Source: an uncultured Verrucomicrobiales bacterium
GTDB taxonomy: Bacteria; Verrucomicrobiota; Verrucomicrobiia; Verrucomicrobiales; Akkermansiaceae
Assembly: GCA_937928545.1 (NCBI GenBank)
Contig: CALGJQ010000028.1
Coordinates: forward strand, 1-58,914
Reading direction: 5' to 3'
Length of the DNA: 58,914 nt
Position 1 is the stretch's first letter; each line of letters begins with the position of its first letter. Position numbers and translations under genes: made by a program. Positions 41,748 to 51,232 of this stretch are shown one piece after another. Under the pieces are notes generated by a model. The model worked only from the letters and a program-made list of their open reading frames with translations, did not search any database and was not told the origin of the DNA.

Positions 41748-42337
41748 TATTCCTCCTCGTCCTTAGATTCATCTGGAACCTCAACTGCTTCTTTGGGGTC
41801 CTCCGATTCAGGCTTTACTTCAGCTTCCGGCTCGGGATCTGGATCGAGCATTTGTTTCACCTCGGCTTGAACTTTATCGACATCAGAAAGGGGGATTTGA
41901 GGGTCTTTGATGATGAAGACGTCTCCAGTCTTTCGATGCTCATAAACGCGCAGCTTTCCAGTCGGGACTTCTTGCGTATCAGTCTCACGAAGGAGCTTCT
42001 GGCGCTCAAGCATCACCGCGAGAATGTAACGGACGTTTTCAGTATGAGCTTCGTCTTCTTCGACCATCTTACGAAGGAGAGACTCAGGATCTTGATCGAC
42101 GACATCCTCTACCTTCTCTTCCAAGACCGGTGGTTCGTAGGTCGTGATCCAGGTTGAGAAAGGCGGCTCTTTTTCCTCACGCGATTCCCAAGCGTCGAGA
42201 GCGAAGTCTTTGCGAAGATAGCCCGAGGATTCAGGATCCGGAAAGATGGCGGCGCGGATTTTTTGACCCGCTTCGAAGGGTTCGCCAGTTGCGGCACATT
42301 CGCGGGCGCGTATTTTGATGCTCCAGGGTTCTTTCAT
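41747..42337 (-). CDS. Conserved unknown between lptF/G-like gene and dus
   Basis: 196 residues, soluble. The N-terminal 100 residues contain KIRARECAATGEPFEAGQKI and a Trp-rich core, a possible small zinc-less fold. The C-terminal 30 residues are mostly Asp/Glu/Pro/Lys (PEPEAEVKPESEDPKE). It lies 10 bp after the permease gene and is coupled to dus. The function is unknown; the position suggests only co-transcription. Confidence 0.72.
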   Translation of the reverse strand: MKEPWSIKIRARECAATGEPFEAGQKIRAAIFPDPESSGYLRKDFALDAWESREEKEPPFSTWITTYEPPVLEEKVEDVVDQDPESLLRKMVEEDEAHTENVRYILAVMLERQKLLRETDTQEVPTGKLRVYEHRKTGDVFIIKDPQIPLSDVDKVQAEVKQMLDPDPEPEAEVKPESEDPKEAVEVPDESKDEEE

Positions 42338-42347
42338 GGGTGCAGAT

Positions 42348-43757
42348 TTAGGAAGGGAATAGTTTTCTGAGGGTTTGGTAGATGGGCCGTCCCACCAGAC
42401 GCCGCTGAATCAGAACCAAAGCAAGCACAGTGGCAAGCACGTTGGTGCCCCAAGCGGCCCAAACTGGCGAAAGGTATCCGGACTCACCGAGAGCCAAAAA
42501 TACCGTGGATGAGAAAAGCATACCGATGCAGAGGAAGACTGCTAGTGCGATCCCTCCGGCGGCACCTCGGCGGCTGAAGACGATTCCGAGAGGAGCAGCG
42601 AGGAGGACAATGGCGAGACAGATGCCGGGTTGGGCCCAGCGGTAGTGCCATTGGGTGAGAAAGCGGCGCTTGTTGCCCCATTCCGATTTTCGGTTTTGGA
42701 CGAGCCAGCTGTAGAGTCCGGGGATGCCGAGTTGTTCCGCGCGCAGTCCGGGCTTGATGAGCTGCCATGGAGTCTCTGGCCAGCCATTCACGATCAGAGG
42801 GTCGGGGAGTTCTTCCTCAAAGTGAGGTAAGATTTCACCATCAAAGAGCTTCGTTAAATCCCAGCGTTCTACTCCTGAGAATTTCCAATCATTGGTTTCT
42901 CGGTCCCATTCGGCCGTTTCAGCTTTCATGCGCCATTCTGGTTTCCCTTCTTTGGTGAAGGAGCGAATGATGACGTTTTTGAGCGGCTCACCACGGTGAT
43001 ATTCGTATGGGAAACTCCCCACGAGCCAGAGGCGATTCTCGCCATCTTCTGAGTAGACGACGTTGCGTGCTTTGCTCAACGAGCCGTCCGTGGCCTGTCC
43101 CATGAGAGCGTCTTGATATCCGGCGGAAGCGGGGGCCCAGCGGTAATTGAAACCGAGACAAATGATCCCGATTAATGCCCCCATGATGATCAAAGGGAGG
43201 ATGAGGCGCGCCACTCCTCGGCCAGTTTGGATCATGGAGACGATCTCTTGGCCACGTGACAATTTCCCGAGCGAATAGAGCATCCCCAGTAAAAGACCGT
43301 ATGGGGCATAGTCGACAAAGAATCGCGGAAAGGCCGCAAGGTAATACTTACCCATCAAGCTGAAAGTGTTTCCGCTTTCTCGAAAGTCTCCGATGTTGTT
43401 GGTGAGATCTGAGATGAACCAGATGGCGAGGAGAGAGACGAAACAGAGCATGAATCCGCCCAAGAATTGGCGGATGAGATAGCGGTCCAAGGCTCGGACC
43501 ATTGCATAATAAAGTGCCGCCAAAGCGGGGATTAGGCAAAGGCCCGATAAAACGTTAGGGCGCAGGAGATGGGCGGTGGCGTCAGAATCAGGAAATCCCG
43601 TCAGATGATCGTTCACTTCCACGATTTCTCTCGGCGCCAAAAAAGAAGCCGCACCCAGCCCGAGAAGGGTGAGGAGGACCGCTGGAAGAAATCGACGAAT
43701 GAATGGAGAGGAAAGCAAGGGCGGTAGCCTAACGAGATCGAGAGGAGAAGCAAACAC
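42348..43757 (-). CDS. LptF/LptG-family permease with N-terminal extension
   Basis: 469 residues. It has the YjgP/YjgQ (LptF/G) pattern: the start LDRYLIRQFLGGFMLCF near residue 90, then WFISDLTNN, three more TM segments and a periplasmic domain. The last 100 residues contain AIVLLAAPLGIVFSRRG. LptF/G form the transmembrane part of the LPS transporter LptB2FG. The first 85 residues are extra, with hydrophobic segments FLPAVLLTLLGLGAASFLA and VLSGLCLIPALAALYY. It could start further in if the extension is not translated. Confidence 0.82.
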   Translation of the reverse strand: MFASPLDLVRLPPLLSSPFIRRFLPAVLLTLLGLGAASFLAPREIVEVNDHLTGFPDSDATAHLLRPNVLSGLCLIPALAALYYAMVRALDRYLIRQFLGGFMLCFVSLLAIWFISDLTNNIGDFRESGNTFSLMGKYYLAAFPRFFVDYAPYGLLLGMLYSLGKLSRGQEIVSMIQTGRGVARLILPLIIMGALIGIICLGFNYRWAPASAGYQDALMGQATDGSLSKARNVVYSEDGENRLWLVGSFPYEYHRGEPLKNVIIRSFTKEGKPEWRMKAETAEWDRETNDWKFSGVERWDLTKLFDGEILPHFEEELPDPLIVNGWPETPWQLIKPGLRAEQLGIPGLYSWLVQNRKSEWGNKRRFLTQWHYRWAQPGICLAIVLLAAPLGIVFSRRGAAGGIALAVFLCIGMLFSSTVFLALGESGYLSPVWAAWGTNVLATVLALVLIQRRLVGRPIYQTLRKLFPS

Positions 43758-43817
43758 GGCAATCTAAAATATCACCTAAGTGAAAGTTGCTTGCAGGCGT
43801 CATCGTATGAGACCGCG

Positions 43818-45710
43818 ATGGCACCGCCCCTCCATAGGAATCCTTTTTTAAAGTTGATTCTTCCCTCACTCGCCGTTCTTGCGCTGGTGGCGATGATGCT
43901 GGCTTGGAAGCCTCTTCTTTCAGGATCCGCGAAAGAGGAAGGTGTTGAATTTCGTCCGTTGAGTTCGCGAGTCCTCTCACCGACTGCCCATGAATCCACT
44001 CTTGAAGAGGAAGCGGCATTGGCAAATTTGGAGCTCGATGCGTCCTCCCCGACATCGTCGCCGCGTGTCTCACCCTTTGACAAAATTTCCCTGACAAGCG
44101 GGGCAAAGCCCGATGCGGGAGAGGATGATAAATACCTTTCATCGATTGCTGCCGCAAAGGACGCGGAGTCGCAGAATAAAATTCGGGGGATTCGCACGAA
44201 GCTTCTTTTGGAAGCGGCAGAGCGTTCACTCACCTCACCTACTCCTTGGGCAGACTTGTCGCTCGTTGCTCTCGCTTTCAAGCGCGCGGGTGATGAGGAA
44301 ACGGCCCGTTATTGGTTTGATCGAGCGAGCCGTCTCGCTTTCGATCCTGATGATTCGGTCGGGGCTTCTCGCGCTCTTCGGGAGGTCGTTGCAAATGCGG
44401 TCTTGGCCGGATTCTATGATCTTGCGACTGAGCTGATCGCTCGGATTCCCGAGGAAAAAGAAAAGTCGCGGGCCCAGGCCGAGTTGGTGAAATCTTATGC
44501 CCGTAAAAAGAACTTCGAAGCGGCGCATCAGCTAGCAATGACGCTGGGAGATTCTAAAGCACGTGGACTGGCTCTTCGGAGTATTGCCGAATCGGAAGCG
44601 CGTCACGAAGATCTGGATACCGCTCTTCAAACGCTAAAATCGATCACAGATCCTTCCGAGCGAGATCGCGCCTTTGGCACGGCTGCAGGGATTCGTGCTG
44701 CGATGGGTGATTCTGATGGAGCGATGATTTTGCTTGGTAATATTTCGAACTCTCGCAGCCGTGATGCAACGATTGCTCGGATTTCCGTGATTCAAGAACG
44801 TGGCGGAGCGGTTTCGATCGATGCGCTCGTAGGCCTGATTTACGATCCCACTTTTCGAGACAAAACCTTACTGAATCTTATTTCGAGTCAGGCGGCGCGC
44901 CTTGGAATCGATGTCGCTTCATCATCCGTAAAGAGAATTGAAACCGCGGAAGCGCGCGCGCAGGCATACGAGTCTCTCGTGATGCTTCAAATTCGCCAAG
45001 GTGACTTGGACGGAGCCTTAGCTCGTGCAAAATCAATCCGAATTGAAGCGGCCCGCTTTCGTGCCCTTCAAGCGGTTGCGGTTGCCGAGGTGAAGAGTCG
45101 TGGGACGAGAACGGCCCGTCATACAGCCAATCTCATTAGCGATGAGGTCCTCCGAGAATCGACTTTTGGTAAGATCGCCCAGCGTGCGGCAATTTATGGT
45201 CAACATGATGGAGCGGTGGCGACGATTCAGTATATCGATGATCCTTCGGAGCGGGCGATGGCTTTTGCGAACGTCGGTTTGACACAAGCGCGATACGGAC
45301 AAGATCGTTCTGCAAAAATCATGGTGCAAGATGCTACGCGTGAACTTGAGCATGTTGAGAGCGCGCGTGATCGAGCCCGCACCCAGGGTTTAGTTGCCCA
45401 GATTTTTGCGGAGACGGGCGATGCTAGTGCAGCTTTTACGGCGGCGGCGGAGATCGATAATAGCAGCTTGCGTGATTCGACTTATCAGCGAGTCGCTTTA
45501 AGTTTTGCAAAGGTCTCCGAAGCGGTAATTGCCGAGCAAAGTGCTCAACTGATCGAGCGGGAAACGTCCCGCGAGCGGGCCTTGAACTCGGTGGCGACCA
45601 CCTTAGCGACGAAAGTGTCTTTCACCGATGCGGTTGGTTATGCCGCTCGGCTCGATGGTCATCGTCAACAAGTTCGCTTCCTGCTTGGAGTCGCTGGACG
45701 GAAGTCATAG
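43818..45710 (+). CDS. Membrane-anchored helical-repeat protein
   Basis: 630 residues from ATG 43818. A TM near residues 10-28 (LKLILPSLAVLALVAMMLAW) anchors a long helical domain made of roughly 30-residue repeats such as AQAYESLVMLQIRQGDLDGA and RAMAFANVGLTQARYGQDRS, similar to TPR/SEL1-like solenoids. It probably scaffolds protein complexes in the periplasm. Specific partners are unknown. It is divergent from the lptF/G-like gene, with 60 bp for both promoters. Confidence 0.75.
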   Translation: MAPPLHRNPFLKLILPSLAVLALVAMMLAWKPLLSGSAKEEGVEFRPLSSRVLSPTAHESTLEEEAALANLELDASSPTSSPRVSPFDKISLTSGAKPDAGEDDKYLSSIAAAKDAESQNKIRGIRTKLLLEAAERSLTSPTPWADLSLVALAFKRAGDEETARYWFDRASRLAFDPDDSVGASRALREVVANAVLAGFYDLATELIARIPEEKEKSRAQAELVKSYARKKNFEAAHQLAMTLGDSKARGLALRSIAESEARHEDLDTALQTLKSITDPSERDRAFGTAAGIRAAMGDSDGAMILLGNISNSRSRDATIARISVIQERGGAVSIDALVGLIYDPTFRDKTLLNLISSQAARLGIDVASSSVKRIETAEARAQAYESLVMLQIRQGDLDGALARAKSIRIEAARFRALQAVAVAEVKSRGTRTARHTANLISDEVLRESTFGKIAQRAAIYGQHDGAVATIQYIDDPSERAMAFANVGLTQARYGQDRSAKIMVQDATRELEHVESARDRARTQGLVAQIFAETGDASAAFTAAAEIDNSSLRDSTYQRVALSFAKVSEAVIAEQSAQLIERETSRERALNSVATTLATKVSFTDAVGYAARLDGHRQQVRFLLGVAGRKS

Positions 45711-45719
45711 CGTGTCGGA

Positions 45720-47054
45720 GTGAAGATCAAAGCGCATTGGCAAATTCTCATCTCTCTAGTGCTTGCCACTCTCATGGGGCTCCTTTTTCGGAGTATGGGA
45801 AAGGAGCCCGGGTCCGCGACTGATTTTGTGAATGGCGTGGTGGCGACCTGTGAGGTGATCGGGAAGCTCTTCCTAAATCTCCTCAAGATGATCATCGTTC
45901 CCTTGGTCGTTTCTTCGGTCATTGCGGGAATTACGAGTCTTCACGGAGTGAAGGGCTTTGGTCGGCTCTTGAGTAAGACTGCAGGCTTCTACGCCCTGAC
46001 GAGTTTGCTCGCGATTTGTTTGGGCTTGGTTTTGGTCAATGTCATCCAGCCGGGTCTTGTCGATGGTGGTCCAAACGAAGAGATTCGTGCAGCTTTTGAT
46101 AATCATGAAGCCACCGATGCCGAAAAAGCGAAGGTTGCGGGTGCTAAGGTTTCCGGAAACGAACAGGCAGGATTTTTTGATCAGCTCTCGGGTTTCTTCA
46201 TCCGGATGGTTCCAAGTAATGTTGTTTCAGCTGCAGCTAACAATGGCCAGATGCTGGGCCTGATTTTCTTCAGCCTCCTTTTTGCGATTACGATGACTCG
46301 CTTGCCGCTTCCCCAAGTTGCCCCACTTCGCGACATCTTCGTTTCGCTCAATGACGTCATGATTAAGCTGACCCAAGGTATTATGGCTCTCGCTCCGATT
46401 GGCGTTTATGCGCTTATTGTCCCCGTCGTTTATGAGACAGGTGGGGGGCTCTTTGTGAGTTTAGGGAAATACTTCTTCACCGTTCTGCTCGCTCTTGGAA
46501 TCCACATGTTTGTGGTCATGCCCTTAGTGATTCGCGTGCTTGCTGGGGTTAATCCGTGGGATCACTTCCGTGCGATGCGAACGGCTCTCTTGACGGCTTT
46601 TTCGACTGCTTCTTCTTCGGCAACTCTCCCGGTGACAATGCGTTGCGTTCAGGACAATGCGGGGGTTTCGAAGTCCACTTCGAGTTTCACTCTGCCTCTC
46701 GGAGCGACCGTGAATATGGATGGCACCGCGCTTTACGAATGTGTTGCCGTAATTTTTGTGGCCCAAGTAATGGGCGTGGATATGCCGATGGCGGCTCAAT
46801 TTATGGTCGTGATCAGTGCTCTTCTGACCAGCGTGGGCGTTGCTGGCATTCCTTCGGCTTCCTTAGTGGCAATTATGATTATCCTGACGAGTTCTAATAT
46901 TCCGGGCGCGGAGACGGCCGTGGTAGCTCTTCTCGCGGTGGATCGTCTACTCGACATGAGCAGGACCGCCGTAAATGTCTTCGGTGACAGCTGCTGTGCC
47001 TTGGTGATCGCCAAGAGTGAGGGCGAGAAAGTGCTGGAGAATTCGGCTTCTTAG
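45720..47054 (+). CDS. Dicarboxylate/amino acid:cation symporter
   Basis: 444 residues beginning at GTG 45720. It matches the DAACS (GltP/DctA) family: the serine-rich motif SSSATLPVTM and NMDGTALYE near the substrate site, with about eight TM segments and re-entrant loops (HP1/HP2). It uses Na+ or H+ to import dicarboxylates, glutamate or aspartate; the exact substrate is unknown. It starts 9 bp after the repeat protein gene. Confidence 0.9.
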   Translation: MKIKAHWQILISLVLATLMGLLFRSMGKEPGSATDFVNGVVATCEVIGKLFLNLLKMIIVPLVVSSVIAGITSLHGVKGFGRLLSKTAGFYALTSLLAICLGLVLVNVIQPGLVDGGPNEEIRAAFDNHEATDAEKAKVAGAKVSGNEQAGFFDQLSGFFIRMVPSNVVSAAANNGQMLGLIFFSLLFAITMTRLPLPQVAPLRDIFVSLNDVMIKLTQGIMALAPIGVYALIVPVVYETGGGLFVSLGKYFFTVLLALGIHMFVVMPLVIRVLAGVNPWDHFRAMRTALLTAFSTASSSATLPVTMRCVQDNAGVSKSTSSFTLPLGATVNMDGTALYECVAVIFVAQVMGVDMPMAAQFMVVISALLTSVGVAGIPSASLVAIMIILTSSNIPGAETAVVALLAVDRLLDMSRTAVNVFGDSCCALVIAKSEGEKVLENSAS

Positions 47055-47139
47055 TCGAGCGCTTGCTGGAATACAAAAAGAGTCCGTCTTCGTATTTGCG
47101 AGGCTGACGGAAGTGGGGCAAGGTCGCGGCGTGCCTGAG

Positions 47140-48096
47140 ATGATTGATATTGGCTGGGTGATTGGTGGCTTAGTTTTGCTCTATTTTGGAGCAGAATGGT
47201 TGGTGCGTGGTTCCTCAGAAATGGCCATTCGCTTTGGGATTAGTCCGTTGGTGGTTGGTCTTACGGTGGTGGCATTTGGGACTAGTGCGCCTGAGTTGGT
47301 CGTTAGCGTAAAAGCAAACTTCGACGGTAATGGCGGGATGGCGATTGGCAATGTCGTGGGCTCCAATATTTGTAACATTGCTCTCGTTCTAGGAATGGGG
47401 GCCTTCATTTTTCCGATTGCGATTCAGAAGCAGGTGATCAAACGGGAGATGCCCATTCTCCTCGTGGCTTCGACCGTTTTTCTTTTGATGATGCGCGATG
47501 GGGTGATGGATCGACTTGAGGCGGCTGTTTTATTTGGAGGGATTTTACTCTACATCATCACCAGTCTGGTTGAAGCGAAGAAAGAAGACCCCGACGCTTC
47601 TGATGAAATCCCGCCGGAGGTGATTGAGGCGGCTCGAAATAGTGGATCGGGACGGCTGTTCTTTAACATTTTCCTCGTCGTGATCGGGGGCATCACCTTG
47701 GTGGTAGGGGCTGATCGAATGGTTGAAGGTGGGGAGAATATCGCTCGCTTCTATCTCGTGCCTGAGGCCATCATCGGTCTGACCTTGTTCGCCTTTGGAA
47801 CTTCGCTTCCTGAACTGGCGACTTCGGTAGTGGCTGCCATAAAAAAGCAGGGCGATATTATCGTTGGGAATGCCGTTGGATCGTGCATCTTTAACCTTCT
47901 CGCGGTGGTTGGTGTGGCAGGAATGATTGCACCTCTGGAGGGCATTGGAGTTACCGCAATTCATTATGGAGTCATGCTGGGTGTTGCGATTATTTTGATG
48001 CCCATGATGTGGCATCGCATGAAGCTCGACCGCTGGGAGGGCGCGCTCCTTGTAGCCGGTTACCTAGGTTTCACGGCTTGGTTGGTCATCGCTTAG
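47140..48096 (+). CDS. Calcium/sodium antiporter (YrbG/CaxA-like)
   Basis: 318 residues from ATG 47140; GTG 47131 is the alternative. The two homologous alpha-repeats are clear: FGTSAPELVVSV..GNVVGSNICNIAL and FGTSLPELATSV..GNAVGSCIFNLLA, each within five TM segments. These carry the Glu and Asn/Ser ligands of the Na+/Ca2+ exchanger family. It exports Ca2+ or exchanges it for H+/Na+. Direct overlap with the previous ORF exists only for the upstream start, which I reject. Confidence 0.92.
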   Translation: MIDIGWVIGGLVLLYFGAEWLVRGSSEMAIRFGISPLVVGLTVVAFGTSAPELVVSVKANFDGNGGMAIGNVVGSNICNIALVLGMGAFIFPIAIQKQVIKREMPILLVASTVFLLMMRDGVMDRLEAAVLFGGILLYIITSLVEAKKEDPDASDEIPPEVIEAARNSGSGRLFFNIFLVVIGGITLVVGADRMVEGGENIARFYLVPEAIIGLTLFAFGTSLPELATSVVAAIKKQGDIIVGNAVGSCIFNLLAVVGVAGMIAPLEGIGVTAIHYGVMLGVAIILMPMMWHRMKLDRWEGALLVAGYLGFTAWLVIA

Positions 48097-48144
48097 CGGG
48101 GACGGACGCTTGCGAAGTGTCAATGGATAGTGTGGAGTCTGAGC

Positions 48145-49173
48145 GTGATCGAGGTTCTCGCTACTTATGTCCATGATTTGGATCCCGTCATCTTTTCGAT
48201 TTCGGAGAAGATCAAGCTGCGCTGGTATGGGCTTTCATACGTCATGGGCTTTATGGCGGCGTATTATATCCTGCTGCGATTGGCGCGGCGGAATCTTTGG
48301 AACGTTGCTGAAGAAAAGGTCGGTGATGTTGTGACCTATACCGCGATCTTTGGGGTGTTTTTAGGAGGTCGGATTGGCTACGTGCTTTTTTACATGATTC
48401 CGCGAGACGGGATTGGGCCGATTCTTGAGAATCCCCTGACGATCATCGCAGTTTGGGATGGTGGTATGGCCTCGCATGGTGGGATTTTGGGCATCATGAT
48501 CTTCACCCTATTTTACGCTTGGAAGAATAAGATTTCTTGGCCGGGCTTGGGAGATGGCATTGCCATTGTGGCCCCCTTGGGGGTCTTTTTTGGGCGGGTG
48601 GCGAATTTTATTAATGGCGAGCTATATGGAACGATCACAGACGAGAAGAAGTGGTGGGCGGTGAAGTTTCCGAAGTCGCTTTATGAAGGTGATCAAGAGG
48701 GGCTTCAGGCCGCTTTGCGTCAGGCTGCGGTGGCAGATCCTGAGCGAGTAGGGCCTATCTTGGCACCCTATGGGCAGTTGAATGGGGACTTCACCTTGCC
48801 GCGTCGGGTTTTTGAACATGAGATCGAGCCGATTGCGCGAGAGAATCCGGAAGTGTTGAAAGCTTTGGCAGATCACACGCCAGCGAGGCATCCTTCTCAG
48901 CTTTATGAGGGGATTCTCGAGGGGCTGCTGGTCTTCCTCGTGCTCTACGCGATTCGGGTCAAGTTCCCGCAACTGTGGCATGGGGTGATTTCTGGCGTGT
49001 TTTTCATCCTCTATGCGATTTTCAGAATCGGAGTTGAGAATGTGAGGCAGCCTGATGCCGAGCAGATCATGGGGATGACGAAGGGGCAGTTTTACTCCTA
49101 CTTCATGATCCTGATCGGAATCGGATTCCTCGCTTATGCGTGGAAGTCACGGAAGTCGCTCAGCTCAACTTAA
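48145..49173 (+). CDS. lgt: Prolipoprotein diacylglyceryl transferase
   Basis: 342 residues. I choose GTG 48145, which has a GGAG Shine-Dalgarno 7 nt upstream; an earlier GTG at 48130 has none. Lgt signatures are GRVANFINGELYG and HPSQLYEGILEG, with about seven TM segments. It transfers the diacylglyceryl group to the lipobox Cys of prolipoproteins. An insertion of about 60 residues (48680-48880) separates the core parts. Its 3' end overlaps the converging DUF1552 gene by 14 nt. Lipoprotein substrates in this window include 23505 and 57543. Confidence 0.93.
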   Translation: MIEVLATYVHDLDPVIFSISEKIKLRWYGLSYVMGFMAAYYILLRLARRNLWNVAEEKVGDVVTYTAIFGVFLGGRIGYVLFYMIPRDGIGPILENPLTIIAVWDGGMASHGGILGIMIFTLFYAWKNKISWPGLGDGIAIVAPLGVFFGRVANFINGELYGTITDEKKWWAVKFPKSLYEGDQEGLQAALRQAAVADPERVGPILAPYGQLNGDFTLPRRVFEHEIEPIARENPEVLKALADHTPARHPSQLYEGILEGLLVFLVLYAIRVKFPQLWHGVISGVFFILYAIFRIGVENVRQPDAEQIMGMTKGQFYSYFMILIGIGFLAYAWKSRKSLSST

Positions 49174-50467
49174 GCGGTCCTTCGTGGGACCACTTTTTCT
49201 CTCCGAAGTGTGGGATCTTGTGACCCATGGAGTGGGAGAGTGAGAGGAGGAGACGATTGTGCGGGATTTTGTGGCCCACGTTGTGGAAGCCTGATTTGAA
49301 TCCTGCTCCGCCACCCACCATGACGATGGGGAGATCATCGAGAGTGTGCGAGTTTCCTTTGCCGAGCTCGTTGACCCAAACGATGGTGGTGTGGTCGAGC
49401 ATGTTGCCGTTACCGCCAGCTTCCGGGGTGTCGCGGAGTTTCTGGGCAAGGTATGCAAGTTGCTGGGCGAACCAGACATTGATTTTTTCGAGCTTTGCCT
49501 GCGCGTCTTGGTTTTTATCGGGCTCGTGGCTGAGGGAGTGATGCCCTTCGTTAATATCGAGCCAGCGCATGCGTGCTTGGCCGACGGAGCGCATGAATTG
49601 GAGCGAGCCGATGCGAGTCATGTCATTTGCCATGGCATTGACGAGGAGGTCCATCTGCATGCGGGCAAGCTGAGGGGTGTTGTCGTTGACGAGTTCGATG
49701 TTTGGATCGAGCTCGGGTTCGGGGTGAACGAGTTCGCCAGACTTGGAAGCCGCTTCCATTTCGCGTTCCATCTCGCGAATGAGGGTCATGTGTTGTTCAA
49801 GGAGAGCGCGGTCGTGATTGGCGAGGCTTTTTGAGACGCGCTTGAGGTCTGAACCGAGGGAGTCGAGAACGGAGGCGTAGGTTTCGCGATCTTTCGACTG
49901 GCCGTAGAGCTTTTTGAGCATCTGGTAGGGATCGTCGAGTGGAGCGAGAGGTTGGTTCGATCCGGCGTAGCACATGCGAGTCCATGGATCGGCGCGGTCG
50001 GGAACGGCGACCCCGATTTCGAGGGATCCGAAGCGAGTGCGGGTGGATTCGTTCGATTGCAGGAAATTTTTGATCTCTTGGTCGATCGAGATGCCCGAAG
50101 CCCAGCCAGCAGGGCTATCGGAGCCACCTTGGATATTGCCGGGGTGCAGGCGGGCGCCAGTGAGGAGGCAGGACATGCCGCGCATGTGTCGGTCGCCATC
50201 TCCGCCAACGCGGTTTGAGATTCCTTTGAGGACGGTGGTCTGATTTTGGAAAGGGGCGAGAGGGGCGAGAATGGGGGAGCTGGAGAGTTGGCCGTCTTTT
50301 TGAGGCCAAAATTTCTGAGGGACTGTCCCATTGGGCGAGAACATGAAAATGAGGCGCTTTTTCGGCGCCCCAATCGTCTGGGACGCAAAAGCAGGCAGTC
50401 CCGAAAGAAAGGGGACGGCAGCGGAGGAAACACCAAGCTGTCGGAGGAAGTCACGCCGTGTTTTCAT
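49160..50467 (-). CDS. DUF1552 Tat-exported protein
   Basis: 435 residues with a twin-arginine signal (MKTRRDFLRQLGVSSAAVPF). It fits DUF1552, common in Planctomycetes and Verrucomicrobia: KRLIFMFSPNGTVPQKFWP, then VLKGISN. These genes usually sit directly downstream of a DUF1592/DUF1588 cytochrome gene in one operon, and that gene is found here on the same strand at 51233-53479, with a VapBC module inserted between them. The function is unknown; a role in extracytoplasmic degradation or electron transfer is often guessed. Confidence 0.9.
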   Translation of the reverse strand: MKTRRDFLRQLGVSSAAVPFLSGLPAFASQTIGAPKKRLIFMFSPNGTVPQKFWPQKDGQLSSSPILAPLAPFQNQTTVLKGISNRVGGDGDRHMRGMSCLLTGARLHPGNIQGGSDSPAGWASGISIDQEIKNFLQSNESTRTRFGSLEIGVAVPDRADPWTRMCYAGSNQPLAPLDDPYQMLKKLYGQSKDRETYASVLDSLGSDLKRVSKSLANHDRALLEQHMTLIREMEREMEAASKSGELVHPEPELDPNIELVNDNTPQLARMQMDLLVNAMANDMTRIGSLQFMRSVGQARMRWLDINEGHHSLSHEPDKNQDAQAKLEKINVWFAQQLAYLAQKLRDTPEAGGNGNMLDHTTIVWVNELGKGNSHTLDDLPIVMVGGGAGFKSGFHNVGHKIPHNRLLLSLSHSMGHKIPHFGEKKWSHEGPLKLS

Positions 50468-50561
50468 ACGGAAGAGTTACGTTAGGGATTGGTAGTTTCT
50501 TGCTCAAATTACTCTTGTTTTGATTTTTCAAGCCAGTGTTAGCTTGACCTCGCTTAGAAAT

Positions 50562-50576
50562 GTAGGAAAATCCTAC
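50562..50576 (+). promoter_or_regulatory. Putative antitoxin operator
   Basis: GTAGGA-AAA-TCCTAC, a perfect 6+6 inverted repeat with a 3-bp spacer, ends one base before the antitoxin ATG. A TTGACC that could be a -35 lies at 50544. Autorepression by the antitoxin is inferred from position. Confidence 0.5.
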
Positions 50577-50577
50577 C

Positions 50578-50814
50578 ATGACTACGAAATTGGCTACCAA
50601 AGGGCAGGTTGTCATCCCGAAGGCGATCCGAGATCGTTTTGATCTTGAGGCGGGTGATGATTTTGAAATTTGGGCAGATGGAAGTGGGGAGATCATTTTA
50701 CGTCCTCTTGCAAAGGGGGATAATGCGGGACTTATAAAACATCTCTGTTCGGCTCCTGCGGATTTGGAGATTCCAGAGCGTTCGAGGGAGCATCCAAAGC
50801 CAGTCGAGTTGTAG
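50578..50814 (+). CDS. AbrB/MazE-fold antitoxin
   Basis: 78 residues. The AbrB swapped-hairpin is obvious: TKLATKGQVVIPKAIRDRF and DDFEIWADGSGEIILRPL. An acidic/Pro tail (DLEIPERSREHPKPVEL) follows. It precedes the PIN toxin gene by 3 bp. The module lies on the plus strand between the minus-strand DUF1592 and DUF1552 genes. Confidence 0.9.
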   Translation: MTTKLATKGQVVIPKAIRDRFDLEAGDDFEIWADGSGEIILRPLAKGDNAGLIKHLCSAPADLEIPERSREHPKPVEL

Positions 50815-50817
50815 GCG

Positions 50818-51231
50818 ATGAAGTTTTTAGTAGATACTAATGTCATTTCGGAAACCATGAAAGTGGAGCCGAATGCAAAGGTCCTCCAGTGGATGAAGGA
50901 GAACGAGTCGAAGGTGTATCTCTCTGCAGTGACCATCGGAGAAATTCGATTTGGGATCGAGCGATTACCGCAAGGTCGGCGACGAGATGGATTTGAGTCC
51001 TGGTTAGGAACACTTGGAGATTTAATGAGAGGAAGAATCTTGAGCTACAACCGAGCAACGGCTCATGTCTGGGGGCAACTTCAGGCAAAGTTGGAAGCGA
51101 GTGGACAGGTGATGCCGACGATCGATGGTTTGATTGCGGCGACTGCGAAAAGAAATCAGATGGTGGTCGCAACGAGAAACACCAAGGATTTTGAAGTGAG
51201 TGGAATCGAGTGCGTGAATCCTTTCTCCTAG
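50818..51231 (+). CDS. vapC: VapC/FitB-type PIN-domain toxin
   Basis: 137 residues. PIN residues: Asp in FLVDTNVISE, Glu in SAVTIGEIRFG, Asp in MPTIDGLIAATA and the final VATRNTKDF. The closest type seems to be FitB/VapC, a Mg2+-dependent ribonuclease. It ends 1 bp before the stop of the minus-strand cytochrome gene. The second VapBC-type pair of the window; it is not closely similar to the one at 19719-20353. Confidence 0.9.
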   Translation: MKFLVDTNVISETMKVEPNAKVLQWMKENESKVYLSAVTIGEIRFGIERLPQGRRRDGFESWLGTLGDLMRGRILSYNRATAHVWGQLQAKLEASGQVMPTIDGLIAATAKRNQMVVATRNTKDFEVSGIECVNPFS

Positions 51232-51232
51232 C

